Source: Myxococcales bacterium
GTDB lineage: Bacteria > Myxococcota_A > UBA9160 > JALSIO01
NCBI GenBank assembly: GCA_026989995.1
Contig: JALSIO010000013.1
Location: 1 to 6,958, forward strand
Length of the DNA stretch: 6,958 bases
Direction of reading: 5' to 3'
Shown here piece after piece: positions 1-6,492 of this stretch. Below the pieces are notes generated by a model. That model had not been told where the DNA came from. It ran no database searches and saw nothing but the letters and a program-made list of their open reading frames with translations. How positions within the stretch are numbered: the stretch's first letter is position 1; each line of letters opens with the position of its first letter. The position numbers and the translations under genes are program-made.

Positions 1-936
1 CTGCTCTTTCCCTTCCAGGTCAACAGCAACGTGCTCATGGGGACGGCCAATCGGCTGCTCCCTCCGTCGCAGCGCCTTCCGCTGGTGGTCAACGACCGGG
101 CCTACATCGACTCGCTGACCTCGCCCCTGCGTGCGCGGAACGCGGCCGGGCGGCTCCGCCTCCGCCTGCTGCGCCGGGCCGCCCGGTACGTGTACCGGAG
201 CGCCGACGCGGTGGTGTGCAACTCGGTCGCGGGCGCCGAGGCGGTGCGCCGTTTTCTCGGCGGGGACCCGGTCCGGGTGGAGACGATCTACAACCCGCTC
301 GAGGCCGAGGCCATCGGCGCCCGCTTTCCGGTGCGGGATCGGGAGCAGTGGATCCGGCCCGGGGCGCCCCTTCTCACCGCCCACGGCCGGCTCGATGCCC
401 AGAAGGGCTTCGACGTGCTGATCCGCGCGCTCGCGCGGATCCGCCGCCACCCGGTGGGGGCCGGCGCTCGCCTGCGCATCGTGGGCGAGGGTTCCGCGCG
501 GGGTGAGCTCGAGGCGCTCGTCCGGGAGCTCGGGCTCGGTGACGCGGTGGAGCTGCCCGGCCACACCCCCGACCCGCTGCCGGCGGTGGAGGAGGGCGAC
601 CTCTACGTGCTCCCCTCCCGCTTCGAGGGCCTTCCCAATGCACTGCTCGAGGCGGTGGCCGCCGGACTTCCCTGTGTGGCCGCGGACTGCCCCACGGGCC
701 CGGCGGAGATCCTCGGGCGCGGGGGGGAGGCCGGGGTGCTCGTTCCGGTGGACGACGACGAGGCCCTCGCCCAGGCGGCGCTCGCGCTGCTCGCGGACGG
801 CCCGCGCCGCGCCGCGCTCGCCCGGGCGGCCCGTGCGCGCGCCCGCGACTTCGCCCCGGAGCGCACGGCCGACGCCTACGCGGCGCTGTTTCGCGAGATC
901 CTCGCCGGACGGGCACGCCGGGGTGCGGGGAGCTAG
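1..936 (+). CDS. GT4-family glycosyltransferase, N-terminus cut off by window edge
   Basis: Retaining GT-B glycosyltransferase of family GT4, predicted to move a sugar from a nucleotide-sugar donor to a lipid-linked glycan at the cytoplasmic face of the membrane. The frame is open from base 1, and the residues before the first in-window ATG (base 31) already look like the family's N-terminal domain (NVLMGTANRLLP, then PLVVNDRAYID), so the true start lies upstream and perhaps 60-90 residues are missing. In window numbering, the donor-domain signature AHGRLDAQKGFD is at residues 127-138, and the EX7E motif EGLPNALLE at 209-217 is followed by GLPCVAADCPTGPAEIL. The donor-domain half is complete, ending in a helical, Arg/Ala-rich tail typical of the family. 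The TAG stop is 3 nt before the next gene, so the two are probably co-transcribed. Sugar donor and acceptor cannot be read from sequence. The family call is firm; the pathway role is inferred from context. Confidence 0.93.
   Translation: MLFPFQVNSNVLMGTANRLLPPSQRLPLVVNDRAYIDSLTSPLRARNAAGRLRLRLLRRAARYVYRSADAVVCNSVAGAEAVRRFLGGDPVRVETIYNPLEAEAIGARFPVRDREQWIRPGAPLLTAHGRLDAQKGFDVLIRALARIRRHPVGAGARLRIVGEGSARGELEALVRELGLGDAVELPGHTPDPLPAVEEGDLYVLPSRFEGLPNALLEAVAAGLPCVAADCPTGPAEILGRGGEAGVLVPVDDDEALAQAALALLADGPRRAALARAARARARDFAPERTADAYAALFREILAGRARRGAGS
927..932 (+). promoter_or_regulatory. Ribosome binding site for the AsnB-like gene
   Basis: GGGGAG lies 7 nt before the GTG at 940, inside the last codons of the upstream glycosyltransferase. 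It supports the GTG start, which is also required chemically because the catalytic cysteine must be residue 2. Confidence 0.7.
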
Positions 937-939
937 GCC

Positions 940-2790
940 GTGTGCGGGATCGCGGGAGGGGTGGCGATCCGAGCCGGCGGCCGGCCGGACCCGGGGGTGG
1001 TCGAGCGGCTCTGCGAGCTGCAGCGCCACCGGGGACCGGACGATGCGGGCCTGTTCGTCTCCGGGGACGGATCGGTGGTGCTCGGCCACCGGCGCCTCGC
1101 CATCGTCGACCTCTCGCCGGCGGGCCGCCAGCCCATGAGCGATCCCGAGGGGCGCGTCGTCGTGACCTGCAACGGGGAGATCTACAACGCCCCCGCGCTG
1201 CGCGAGGGGCTCGAGAAGGCCGGATTCCGTTTTCGCTCGCGCTCCGATATCGAGGTGCTCGTGCACGGCCACCGGATCCACGGCCATGCGCTCCCCGGCC
1301 GGCTCTCGGGGATGTTCGCCTACGCCCTCTACGACCGCGACACCGGAGTGCTGAGCCTGGTGCGCGACCCGCTCGGCATCAAGCCCCTCTACACCGCGGA
1401 GCGGGGCTCGGTGCTCTACTTCGCGTCCGAGGTGCAGGCACTCCGGAGGGTGCTCGGAGGCGGTGGGATCGATCTCGAGGCGCTCGCCGGCTACCTGGCC
1501 TGGGGCTCGGTGGCACCGCCGCGCACGCTCTACCGCGGCATTCGCGCGCTCGAGGCGGGGGCGTCGGTGCAGATCGGCCCCAAAGGCGAGCGGCGCGCGG
1601 GTCGCCACCACCACCTCACGGAGCTCGCCGGTCGCTCGGAACCCATGGAGGAGCGGGAGGCGGGGGAGCTCATCGCCCGCGCCCTTCGGGCCTCCGTTCG
1701 CCGCCACCTGCTCGCCGACGTGGAGGTCGGCGCCTTCCTGTCCGGCGGCGTGGATTCCACGGCTCTCGCCGCCCTCCTCGTCGAGGAGGGCAGCGGGCCC
1801 GTCACCACCGTGAACCTCGCCTTCGATGCGCCCGAGCTCGACGAGGGCGCCCTCGCAGAGGAGGCGGCCCGCCACGGCGGGACGCGCCACCGGCGGGTGG
1901 AGATCCGCCTCGAGCAGGTGCGGGAGGAGCTCCCACACGCCCTGGCCGCCCTCGACCAGCCCTCGGTGGACGGAATCAACGTGTACTTCGTGTCGCGGGC
2001 GGCGGTACAGGCCGGTCTCAAGGTGGCCGTCAGCGGGATCGGAGGCGACGAGCTTTTCGGGGGCTACGCCAGTCACCGCCGCATACCACCGCTCCTGGCC
2101 GTCCACCGCCGGGTGGAGCGCCTCGATCCCGGGCGCAGGTTGCGGCGGCGCCTCGGGCGGTGGCTCGAGGGGATGCCCGGGCGGACGGCGGCCAAGCTGG
2201 CACTGGCCGTGGGCCATGGGTACGACCCCGCCGGCGCCTTCTACACCGACCGCGGTCTCTTCCCACCCGGCGGGATCGCGGCGCTTCTGGCACCCGGGCT
2301 TCGGGATGTCGCCCGGGATCTCGACCCGGTTGCGGAGCTCCGGCGCGCACTCCCGCTCGATGAGGTGCCGCCCGCCGAGTGGATCACGCTGCTCGAGCTC
2401 CACCGCTACCTGGGCTGCCAGCTCCTCCGGGATGCCGACGCCATGAGCATGCGCCACTCGCTCGAGGTGCGGGTGCCGCTGGTGGACCGGGCCCTCTTCG
2501 AGGAGGTGTTCCGGGTTCCGCCGGAGCTGCGCCGCGCGGGGCCGGTCAAGCGGTGGCTGCGCGAGGCGCCGCGAAACCCCGTTCCCGAACGCCTCTGGCG
2601 GCGGCCCAAGCAGGGATTCACCCTGCCCTTCGACCGCTGGCTGCGCTCCGGGCGGATCGAAGGCGGCCTCGCGGAGCACCCCTTCTTCCACCCGCCGGCC
2701 GTGCGCGCGCTCGAGGCCGCGTTTCGCGCCGGCCGGGTGCACTGGTCGCGGGTGTGGGCGCTGCGGGCCCTGGAGCCCTTCCTCGAATGA
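940..2790 (+). CDS. asnB: AsnB-like glutamine-dependent amidotransferase (asparagine synthase family)
   Basis: 616-residue, two-domain enzyme. The N-terminal class II (Ntn) glutaminase domain covers about residues 1-210 and would release ammonia from glutamine. Its nucleophile is Cys2 (MCGIAG), with RHRGPDDAG at 29-37, HRRLAIVDLS at 50-59, CNGEIYN at 77-83 and SDIE at 102-105. The synthetase domain follows, with the ATP PP-loop SGGVDST at 268-274, SGIGGDELFGGY at 365-376, DADAMSMRHSLEVRVPLVD at 498-516 and RPKQGF at 555-560. Length and motif order are complete for the family. Cys2 fixes the GTG start. The stop overlaps the next gene's ATG (ATGA), implying coupled translation. One oddity: canonical asparagine synthetases read SGEGSDE where this protein reads SGIGGDE. 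The glutamate shown to be important in E. coli AsnB (Glu348) therefore corresponds to Ile367. Together with its place in a glycan locus, this favours amidation of a sugar carboxylate, as proposed for WbpS-type O-antigen enzymes, over free asparagine synthesis. Family certain, substrate inferred. Confidence 0.96.
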   Translation: MCGIAGGVAIRAGGRPDPGVVERLCELQRHRGPDDAGLFVSGDGSVVLGHRRLAIVDLSPAGRQPMSDPEGRVVVTCNGEIYNAPALREGLEKAGFRFRSRSDIEVLVHGHRIHGHALPGRLSGMFAYALYDRDTGVLSLVRDPLGIKPLYTAERGSVLYFASEVQALRRVLGGGGIDLEALAGYLAWGSVAPPRTLYRGIRALEAGASVQIGPKGERRAGRHHHLTELAGRSEPMEEREAGELIARALRASVRRHLLADVEVGAFLSGGVDSTALAALLVEEGSGPVTTVNLAFDAPELDEGALAEEAARHGGTRHRRVEIRLEQVREELPHALAALDQPSVDGINVYFVSRAAVQAGLKVAVSGIGGDELFGGYASHRRIPPLLAVHRRVERLDPGRRLRRRLGRWLEGMPGRTAAKLALAVGHGYDPAGAFYTDRGLFPPGGIAALLAPGLRDVARDLDPVAELRRALPLDEVPPAEWITLLELHRYLGCQLLRDADAMSMRHSLEVRVPLVDRALFEEVFRVPPELRRAGPVKRWLREAPRNPVPERLWRRPKQGFTLPFDRWLRSGRIEGGLAEHPFFHPPAVRALEAAFRAGRVHWSRVWALRALEPFLE

Positions 2791-3809
2791 CGGCGTCGGG
2801 CGTCCACCCGGGCGGGGCCCGGTCGGTCGAGCGGCGGACGCTCCGGGAGCGCGTCTCCGAATGGGTGCGGGCCCACAGCTCGGTCCACCTGCCCGGTGGT
2901 CCGCCGGTGCTGGTGGTCACCACGCCGCGGAGCGGCTCCACCTGGCTCATGGAGCTGATCTGGGCCCAGCCCGGCTTCAAGGCCATCTCCGAGCCCCTGG
3001 ACCTCCGGCGGGAGCCGGTGCGGCGGGTTCTCGGGATCCGGAGCTTCGAGGCGCTCTACGCGGCGTCGTCGGCGCCGCGGGTGGAGGCCTACCTGCAGGG
3101 CCTCGCCGCGGGCCGGCTCCGCTTCCTGGATCCGAGCCCGCGGCTGCGCCACTGGCGGCCCGTCACCCGCCGGGTGGTGCTGAAGCTCCTCCACGGCTGC
3201 GAGGACCGGATCCCGCGCCTCGCGGAGCTCCTCGGTGCGCGGGTGGTGCTCCTGCTGCGCCACCCCATTCCGGTGAGCCTCTCGCGTCGGGAGCTCCCGC
3301 GGCTTCGGGCCTTCCTCGAGAGCGACTACGCGGCGCACTTCACGGCCGAGGAGCTGGCCTTCGCGCGGCGGCTGGCCGCGCACGAGGACCCCCTCGAGCG
3401 GGGCGTGCTCGACTGGACGCTCCAGAACGCGCTTCCGCTCCGGATGTGCCGGCCCGAATGGCTGGTGCTCTCCTACGAGCAGCTGGTGCTCGATCCGGCC
3501 CCGCTGCTCCGGCGGCTCGCGGGGCATCTGGCGCTCCCGCGGCCGGAACGCCTCGAGCGGGAGCTGCCCCGCCCCTCGCTCACCACCGGGAAGTCCGAGC
3601 CGGGCACGGCCGAGGTGCTGCGACGCGAAAGCTCGCCCGAGCGGCAGCGCTACCTGGTGGAGCGCTGGCGGGAGCGCGTTTCGCCGGAGCGCGAGGCGGC
3701 CCTGCTCGAGATCCCCGCCCGCTTCGGCGTGGAGGTGTACCGCGCGGGGAGCGCACTGCCCCGCCCCCCGCTCTGGCACGGCCCCCACCCGGAGGGGGGG
3801 CTCCGGTGA
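2787..3809 (+). CDS. PAPS-dependent sulfotransferase family protein
   Basis: 340-residue cytosolic-type sulfotransferase, expected to transfer sulfate from 3'-phosphoadenylyl sulfate to a hydroxyl or amine. The 5'-phosphosulfate loop is PRSGSTW at residues 47-53, right after the first beta strand (VLVVTT, 41-46). The 3'-phosphate binding region is VVLLLRHPIPVSLSRR at 153-168, with Arg158 and Ser166 in the family's R-x7-S spacing. SYEQLVLDP at 229-237 is a further common element. No signal peptide or membrane segment is seen. The ATG at 2787 overlaps the upstream stop as ATGA, with GGAG 11 nt upstream, so translation is probably coupled to the amidotransferase. Reading in this frame also extends leftward into the amidotransferase gene, but that part is shadow sequence without domain character. 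The acceptor is unknown; the neighbours suggest a polysaccharide or glycolipid. The C-terminal 20 residues are Pro/Gly-rich and look unstructured. Confidence 0.92.
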   Translation: MTASGVHPGGARSVERRTLRERVSEWVRAHSSVHLPGGPPVLVVTTPRSGSTWLMELIWAQPGFKAISEPLDLRREPVRRVLGIRSFEALYAASSAPRVEAYLQGLAAGRLRFLDPSPRLRHWRPVTRRVVLKLLHGCEDRIPRLAELLGARVVLLLRHPIPVSLSRRELPRLRAFLESDYAAHFTAEELAFARRLAAHEDPLERGVLDWTLQNALPLRMCRPEWLVLSYEQLVLDPAPLLRRLAGHLALPRPERLERELPRPSLTTGKSEPGTAEVLRRESSPERQRYLVERWRERVSPEREAALLEIPARFGVEVYRAGSALPRPPLWHGPHPEGGLR

Positions 3810-3817
3810 AGGCCTGC

Positions 3818-3831
3818 GACCCGATCGGGTC
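3818..3831. repeat. Perfect 14-nt palindrome GACCCGATCGGGTC
   Basis: The 14 bases equal their own reverse complement, and symmetry stops exactly at both ends. As DNA it could be a half-turn-spaced operator site. As RNA it would give a 5-bp stem (GACCC/GGGTC) with a GATC loop. It starts 8 nt after the sulfotransferase stop and ends 57 nt before the next ATG. GC-rich DNA yields such palindromes by chance more easily than balanced DNA, so function is uncertain. Confidence 0.45.
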
Positions 3832-3878
3832 ATCCCACCGCGGGTGCGCCCCGAAGGCTACCGATCCGACGGTCCGGG

Positions 3879-3883
3879 GGAGG
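3879..3883 (+). promoter_or_regulatory. Ribosome binding site deciding the second glycosyltransferase start
   Basis: GGAGG, within the purine run GGGGGAGGGGG (3876-3886), sits 5 nt before the ATG at 3889. It favours this ATG over an in-frame GTG at 3844, which has no comparable site and would add 15 residues unlike the family's N-terminus. Confidence 0.8.
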
Positions 3884-3888
3884 GGGCC

Positions 3889-5061
3889 ATGCGGGTCCTG
3901 CTGAACGCCGCATCGAGCTACATGGGCGGGTCGGTGACCTATCTCCGGAACCTCCTCGCCGAGCTCGCCGCCCTCGGGACGGGCGATTCCTTCGTGGTCG
4001 TGCTTCCCGCGCCCACCCGCGAGCTCCTCGCGCCGGAGCTCGCCGCGGCGGGCGTCGCCACCGAGGTCTACGCGAGTCCCCCGGGCCACAACCTCCGGCG
4101 CCTGGTCTTCGACCAGGTCGAGATCCCGCGGCTGCTCCGGCGGACGGGGGCGGAGGTCCTCTTTTCGGCGGTGGGGTTCGGAACCGCCTTCCGACGGGTG
4201 CCCGAGGCGCTCTATGTCCGAAATGCCCTCTACTTCTCCCGCGAGCTGGAGGCGCGGATGCGGGCCCTCGGCCATTCCACGAGGGTGCTCCGGCTGCGGC
4301 GGCTCTGGACCCTTGCGAGCATCCGGCGCGCCGAGCTGGTTCTCGTTCCGAGCGCGGCCATGGCCGAGCGCCTGGCCGGCTACACCGACCTTTCCCGCAA
4401 GCGGGTGGAGGTGCTCCCCTTCGGCTTCGATCGCGATCGCTTCTTCGCGCCGGGCGGTCCCTCCCCGGTGGCGGAGCGCATGGCCTCGCTCCGAAAAGCC
4501 GGGCGGCCGGTCCTGCTCTCCGTCTCCACCTACTTCCTGCACAAGGACTTCGAGACCCTCGTCGAGGCGGTGCTCCCGCTCCGGAGCCGGGGCCTCGATC
4601 CCGTGCTGGTGCTCACCATCGACCGCGAGCACACCAATGCGCCGGCGCTCTTCGATCGCCTCGTGGACCGGATCCGCGCGCGGGGCCTCGAGGAGTCGGT
4701 GTGGCTCACCGGCCACCGTCCCTACGCGGAGCTCCACCGGATCTACGCCGAGGCAGACCTCTTCGTCTTCCCCTCGCGGCTCGAGTCCTTCGGGCACCCC
4801 CTCCTCGAGGCCATGGCCTCCGGGACGCCCGTGCTGGCCGCGGACACCGCCGTCCATCGCGAGGTGCTCGGCGAGGCGGGGCGCTACTACGAGCCCGGCT
4901 CGGCCGAAGCCCTCGCCGAGGCGGCGGCGGCGCTCCTCGGCGATCCGGCGGCGCGCTCTAGCCTGGCCGAGGCGGGACGCGACCGGGTTCGGGCCTTTTC
5001 CTGGCGAGGCCACAGCGAGCGGCTGCTGGTGCTCCTGTCCGAGCTGGCCCGGGGAGGCTGA
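3889..5061 (+). CDS. GT4-family glycosyltransferase
   Basis: Complete 390-residue GT-B glycosyltransferase, family GT4, predicted to add a sugar from a nucleotide donor to a lipid-linked oligosaccharide in the cytoplasm. The N-terminal acceptor domain begins MRVLLNAASSYMGGSVTYLR, with a strand followed by the glycine pair at residues 13-14 that is typical of the fold. The donor domain starts about residue 207 (PVLLSVSTYFLHKDFETLVEA), continues through VWLTGHRPYAELHRIYAEADLF (271-292) and carries the EX7E motif ESFGHPLLE at 299-307, followed by GTPVLAAD (312-319). The ATG at 3889 is preferred because the first strand begins at once and a strong GGAGG precedes it. It is only distantly like the other GT4 protein in the window (different EX7E filling and acceptor domain), so a different linkage is likely. 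It ends 9 nt before the MBOAT gene. Donor and acceptor are unknown. Confidence 0.94.
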   Translation: MRVLLNAASSYMGGSVTYLRNLLAELAALGTGDSFVVVLPAPTRELLAPELAAAGVATEVYASPPGHNLRRLVFDQVEIPRLLRRTGAEVLFSAVGFGTAFRRVPEALYVRNALYFSRELEARMRALGHSTRVLRLRRLWTLASIRRAELVLVPSAAMAERLAGYTDLSRKRVEVLPFGFDRDRFFAPGGPSPVAERMASLRKAGRPVLLSVSTYFLHKDFETLVEAVLPLRSRGLDPVLVLTIDREHTNAPALFDRLVDRIRARGLEESVWLTGHRPYAELHRIYAEADLFVFPSRLESFGHPLLEAMASGTPVLAADTAVHREVLGEAGRYYEPGSAEALAEAAAALLGDPAARSSLAEAGRDRVRAFSWRGHSERLLVLLSELARGG

Positions 5062-5070
5062 GGCGGCCCG

Positions 5071-6492
5071 GTGGTCTTCAACTCCCTCGACTACGTGGTC
5101 TTCTTCCTCCTGGTGGGGACCCTGCACTTCGCGTCGCCCCACCGGATGCGCACCGGGCTCCTGCTCGTGGCGAGCTACGTCTTCTACATGTGGTGGAACG
5201 CGGCCTACGCGCTTTTGATCCTCGCCTCGACGGCCGTGGACTACCTGGTCGGGCACCGGATGCCCGCCGCGGACCGCGCGGGTCGCCGCCGGCTGCTGCT
5301 CGTGAGCGTGGCCACCAACCTGGGCCTGCTTTTCACCTTCAAGTACTGGAACTTCGCCGCCGAGAGCGGCGAGCGGCTGCTGGCCTGGCTCGGGACGGAG
5401 GGCGAGCTTCCGCATCTCGACGTGCTGCTCCCGGTGGGGATCTCCTTCTACACCTTCCAGACCCTCTCCTACACCATCGATCTCTACCGCAGCCGGCTCG
5501 AGCCGGAGCGGAACCCGGCTCGCTTCGCCCTCTACGTGGCCTTCTTCCCACAGCTCGTGGCCGGACCCATCGAGCGCGCCGTCCACCTCATCCCGCAGCT
5601 CCACCGGCGACACGAGGTCGACTGGGCGCGCATCGGATCGGGCCTGCAGCTCGCGCTCTGGGGGCTCTTCAAGAAGGTGGTCATCGCCGACCGGCTCGGG
5701 CTCTACGTGGATGCCGTCTACGGGAACGTGGAGCACCACGGCGCCACGACCTTCCTGCTCGCGACCTACGCCTTCGCCTTCCAGATCTACTGCGACTTCT
5801 CCGGCTATTCGGACATCGCCATCGGCAGCGCCCGGGTGCTGGGCTTCGATCTGATGAAGAACTTCGAGCGGCCCTACTTCGCCACCAGCATCACCTCCTT
5901 CTGGCGCCGATGGCATATCTCCCTTTCCACCTGGCTGCGGGACTACCTCTACATACCCCTCGGCGGCAACCGCCACGGGACCCTCGCGACCTACCGCAAC
6001 CTGCTGCTCACCATGCTCCTGGGCGGCCTCTGGCACGGCGCGAGCTTCGCCTTCGTGGCCTGGGGAGCCCTGCACGGCGTGCTCCTGGCGCTCTCCCGCG
6101 CCACCCTCGGGCAACGCGATCGGATCTACCGCGCGCTCGGGGTTCCCGACCGGCTGCGCGATGGGCTCCGGATCCTGGTGACCTTCCACCTGGTCTGCGC
6201 CGGCTGGGTCTTCTTCCGGGCCGAGTCCATCCGCGACGCGCTGCACATCTTCGCCTCCTTCGCGGGCCCCCTGGATCGACCCTTCGTGGACGGTTCGGTC
6301 TTCGCGCATGCGCTTCCGGCCGTCGTGCTGCTGCTCGCCGTGCAGGTCTTCCAGGAGCGGCAGGGGAGCGTCCGCGAGCACGTGGAACGCCTGCCGGTGC
6401 CGCTTCGGTGGGTCGGCTGGTACGCGCTGCTCGCGGGCATCGCCCTTCTCGGAGTGGACGGTGGAAGCCAGTTCATCTACTTCCAGTTCTAG
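5071..6492 (+). CDS. AlgI-like MBOAT family membrane O-acyltransferase
   Basis: 473-residue polytopic membrane protein of the MBOAT family (AlgI/DltB branch). Such proteins pass an acyl group, usually acetyl, across the inner membrane for O-acylation of extracellular glycans. The N-terminus MVFNSLDYVVFFLLV matches the usual AlgI-type opening and supports the GTG start. About ten or more hydrophobic segments are visible, e.g. residues 8-20, 28-41, 74-90, 117-131, 226-241, 365-382 and 410-427. Family signatures are PVGISFYTFQTLSYTIDLYR (121-140), FFPQLVAGPIER (158-169), CDFSGYSDIAIG (241-252), FWRRWHISLSTWLRDYLYIPLGG (277-299) and GGLWHGASF (318-326). His322 in the WHG motif is the expected catalytic histidine and matches the residue number reported for Pseudomonas AlgI. 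The length is normal and the C-terminal YFQF ending is common in this branch. Ribosome binding is modest (GAGG 7 nt upstream, GGGGAGG 13 nt upstream). The last 32 nt overlap the next gene, a likely functional partner. Confidence 0.97.
   Translation: MVFNSLDYVVFFLLVGTLHFASPHRMRTGLLLVASYVFYMWWNAAYALLILASTAVDYLVGHRMPAADRAGRRRLLLVSVATNLGLLFTFKYWNFAAESGERLLAWLGTEGELPHLDVLLPVGISFYTFQTLSYTIDLYRSRLEPERNPARFALYVAFFPQLVAGPIERAVHLIPQLHRRHEVDWARIGSGLQLALWGLFKKVVIADRLGLYVDAVYGNVEHHGATTFLLATYAFAFQIYCDFSGYSDIAIGSARVLGFDLMKNFERPYFATSITSFWRRWHISLSTWLRDYLYIPLGGNRHGTLATYRNLLLTMLLGGLWHGASFAFVAWGALHGVLLALSRATLGQRDRIYRALGVPDRLRDGLRILVTFHLVCAGWVFFRAESIRDALHIFASFAGPLDRPFVDGSVFAHALPAVVLLLAVQVFQERQGSVREHVERLPVPLRWVGWYALLAGIALLGVDGGSQFIYFQF
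6451..6454 (+). promoter_or_regulatory. Ribosome binding site for the overlapping downstream gene
   Basis: GGAG lies 6 nt before the GTG at 6461, inside the MBOAT coding region. It is the main reason for placing the next gene's start there. Confidence 0.55.

Larger units (their letters stand above)
3810..3888. other. 79-nt intergenic gap, the only one in the window
   Basis: This is the only non-coding stretch between genes here. It holds a perfect 14-nt palindrome (3818-3831), a smaller CACC/GGTG inverted repeat (3836-3839 with 3843-3846) and the ribosome binding site of the next gene. No convincing sigma70 -35/-10 pair and no T-tract following a hairpin were seen. It could carry an internal promoter, an operator or a weak RNA structure, but sequence alone does not decide. 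Confidence 0.6.

Noticed and set aside
3781..3801. GCCCCC/GGGGGC inverted repeat near the end of the sulfotransferase gene, considered as a terminator.
   Set aside because: It lies within coding sequence, has a 9-nt loop and no T-tract follows, so an intrinsic terminator is not supported.
2406..3833. Open frame of 475 codons on the minus strand opposite the amidotransferase end and the sulfotransferase.
   Set aside because: Same composition effect: low-complexity translation without motifs, opposite two well-supported genes.
3844..3888. In-frame GTG at 3844 as an earlier start for the second glycosyltransferase.
   Set aside because: The extra 15 residues do not resemble the family and have no ribosome binding site, whereas the ATG at 3889 has GGAGG at ideal spacing and begins directly with the first strand of the fold.
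6308..6460. In-frame ATG at 6308 as an earlier start for the last gene.
   Set aside because: It would add a Cys/Arg/Ser-rich stretch that mirrors the MBOAT reading frame and would place the signal anchor about 75 residues in. The GTG at 6461 has a better ribosome binding site and a normal topology.
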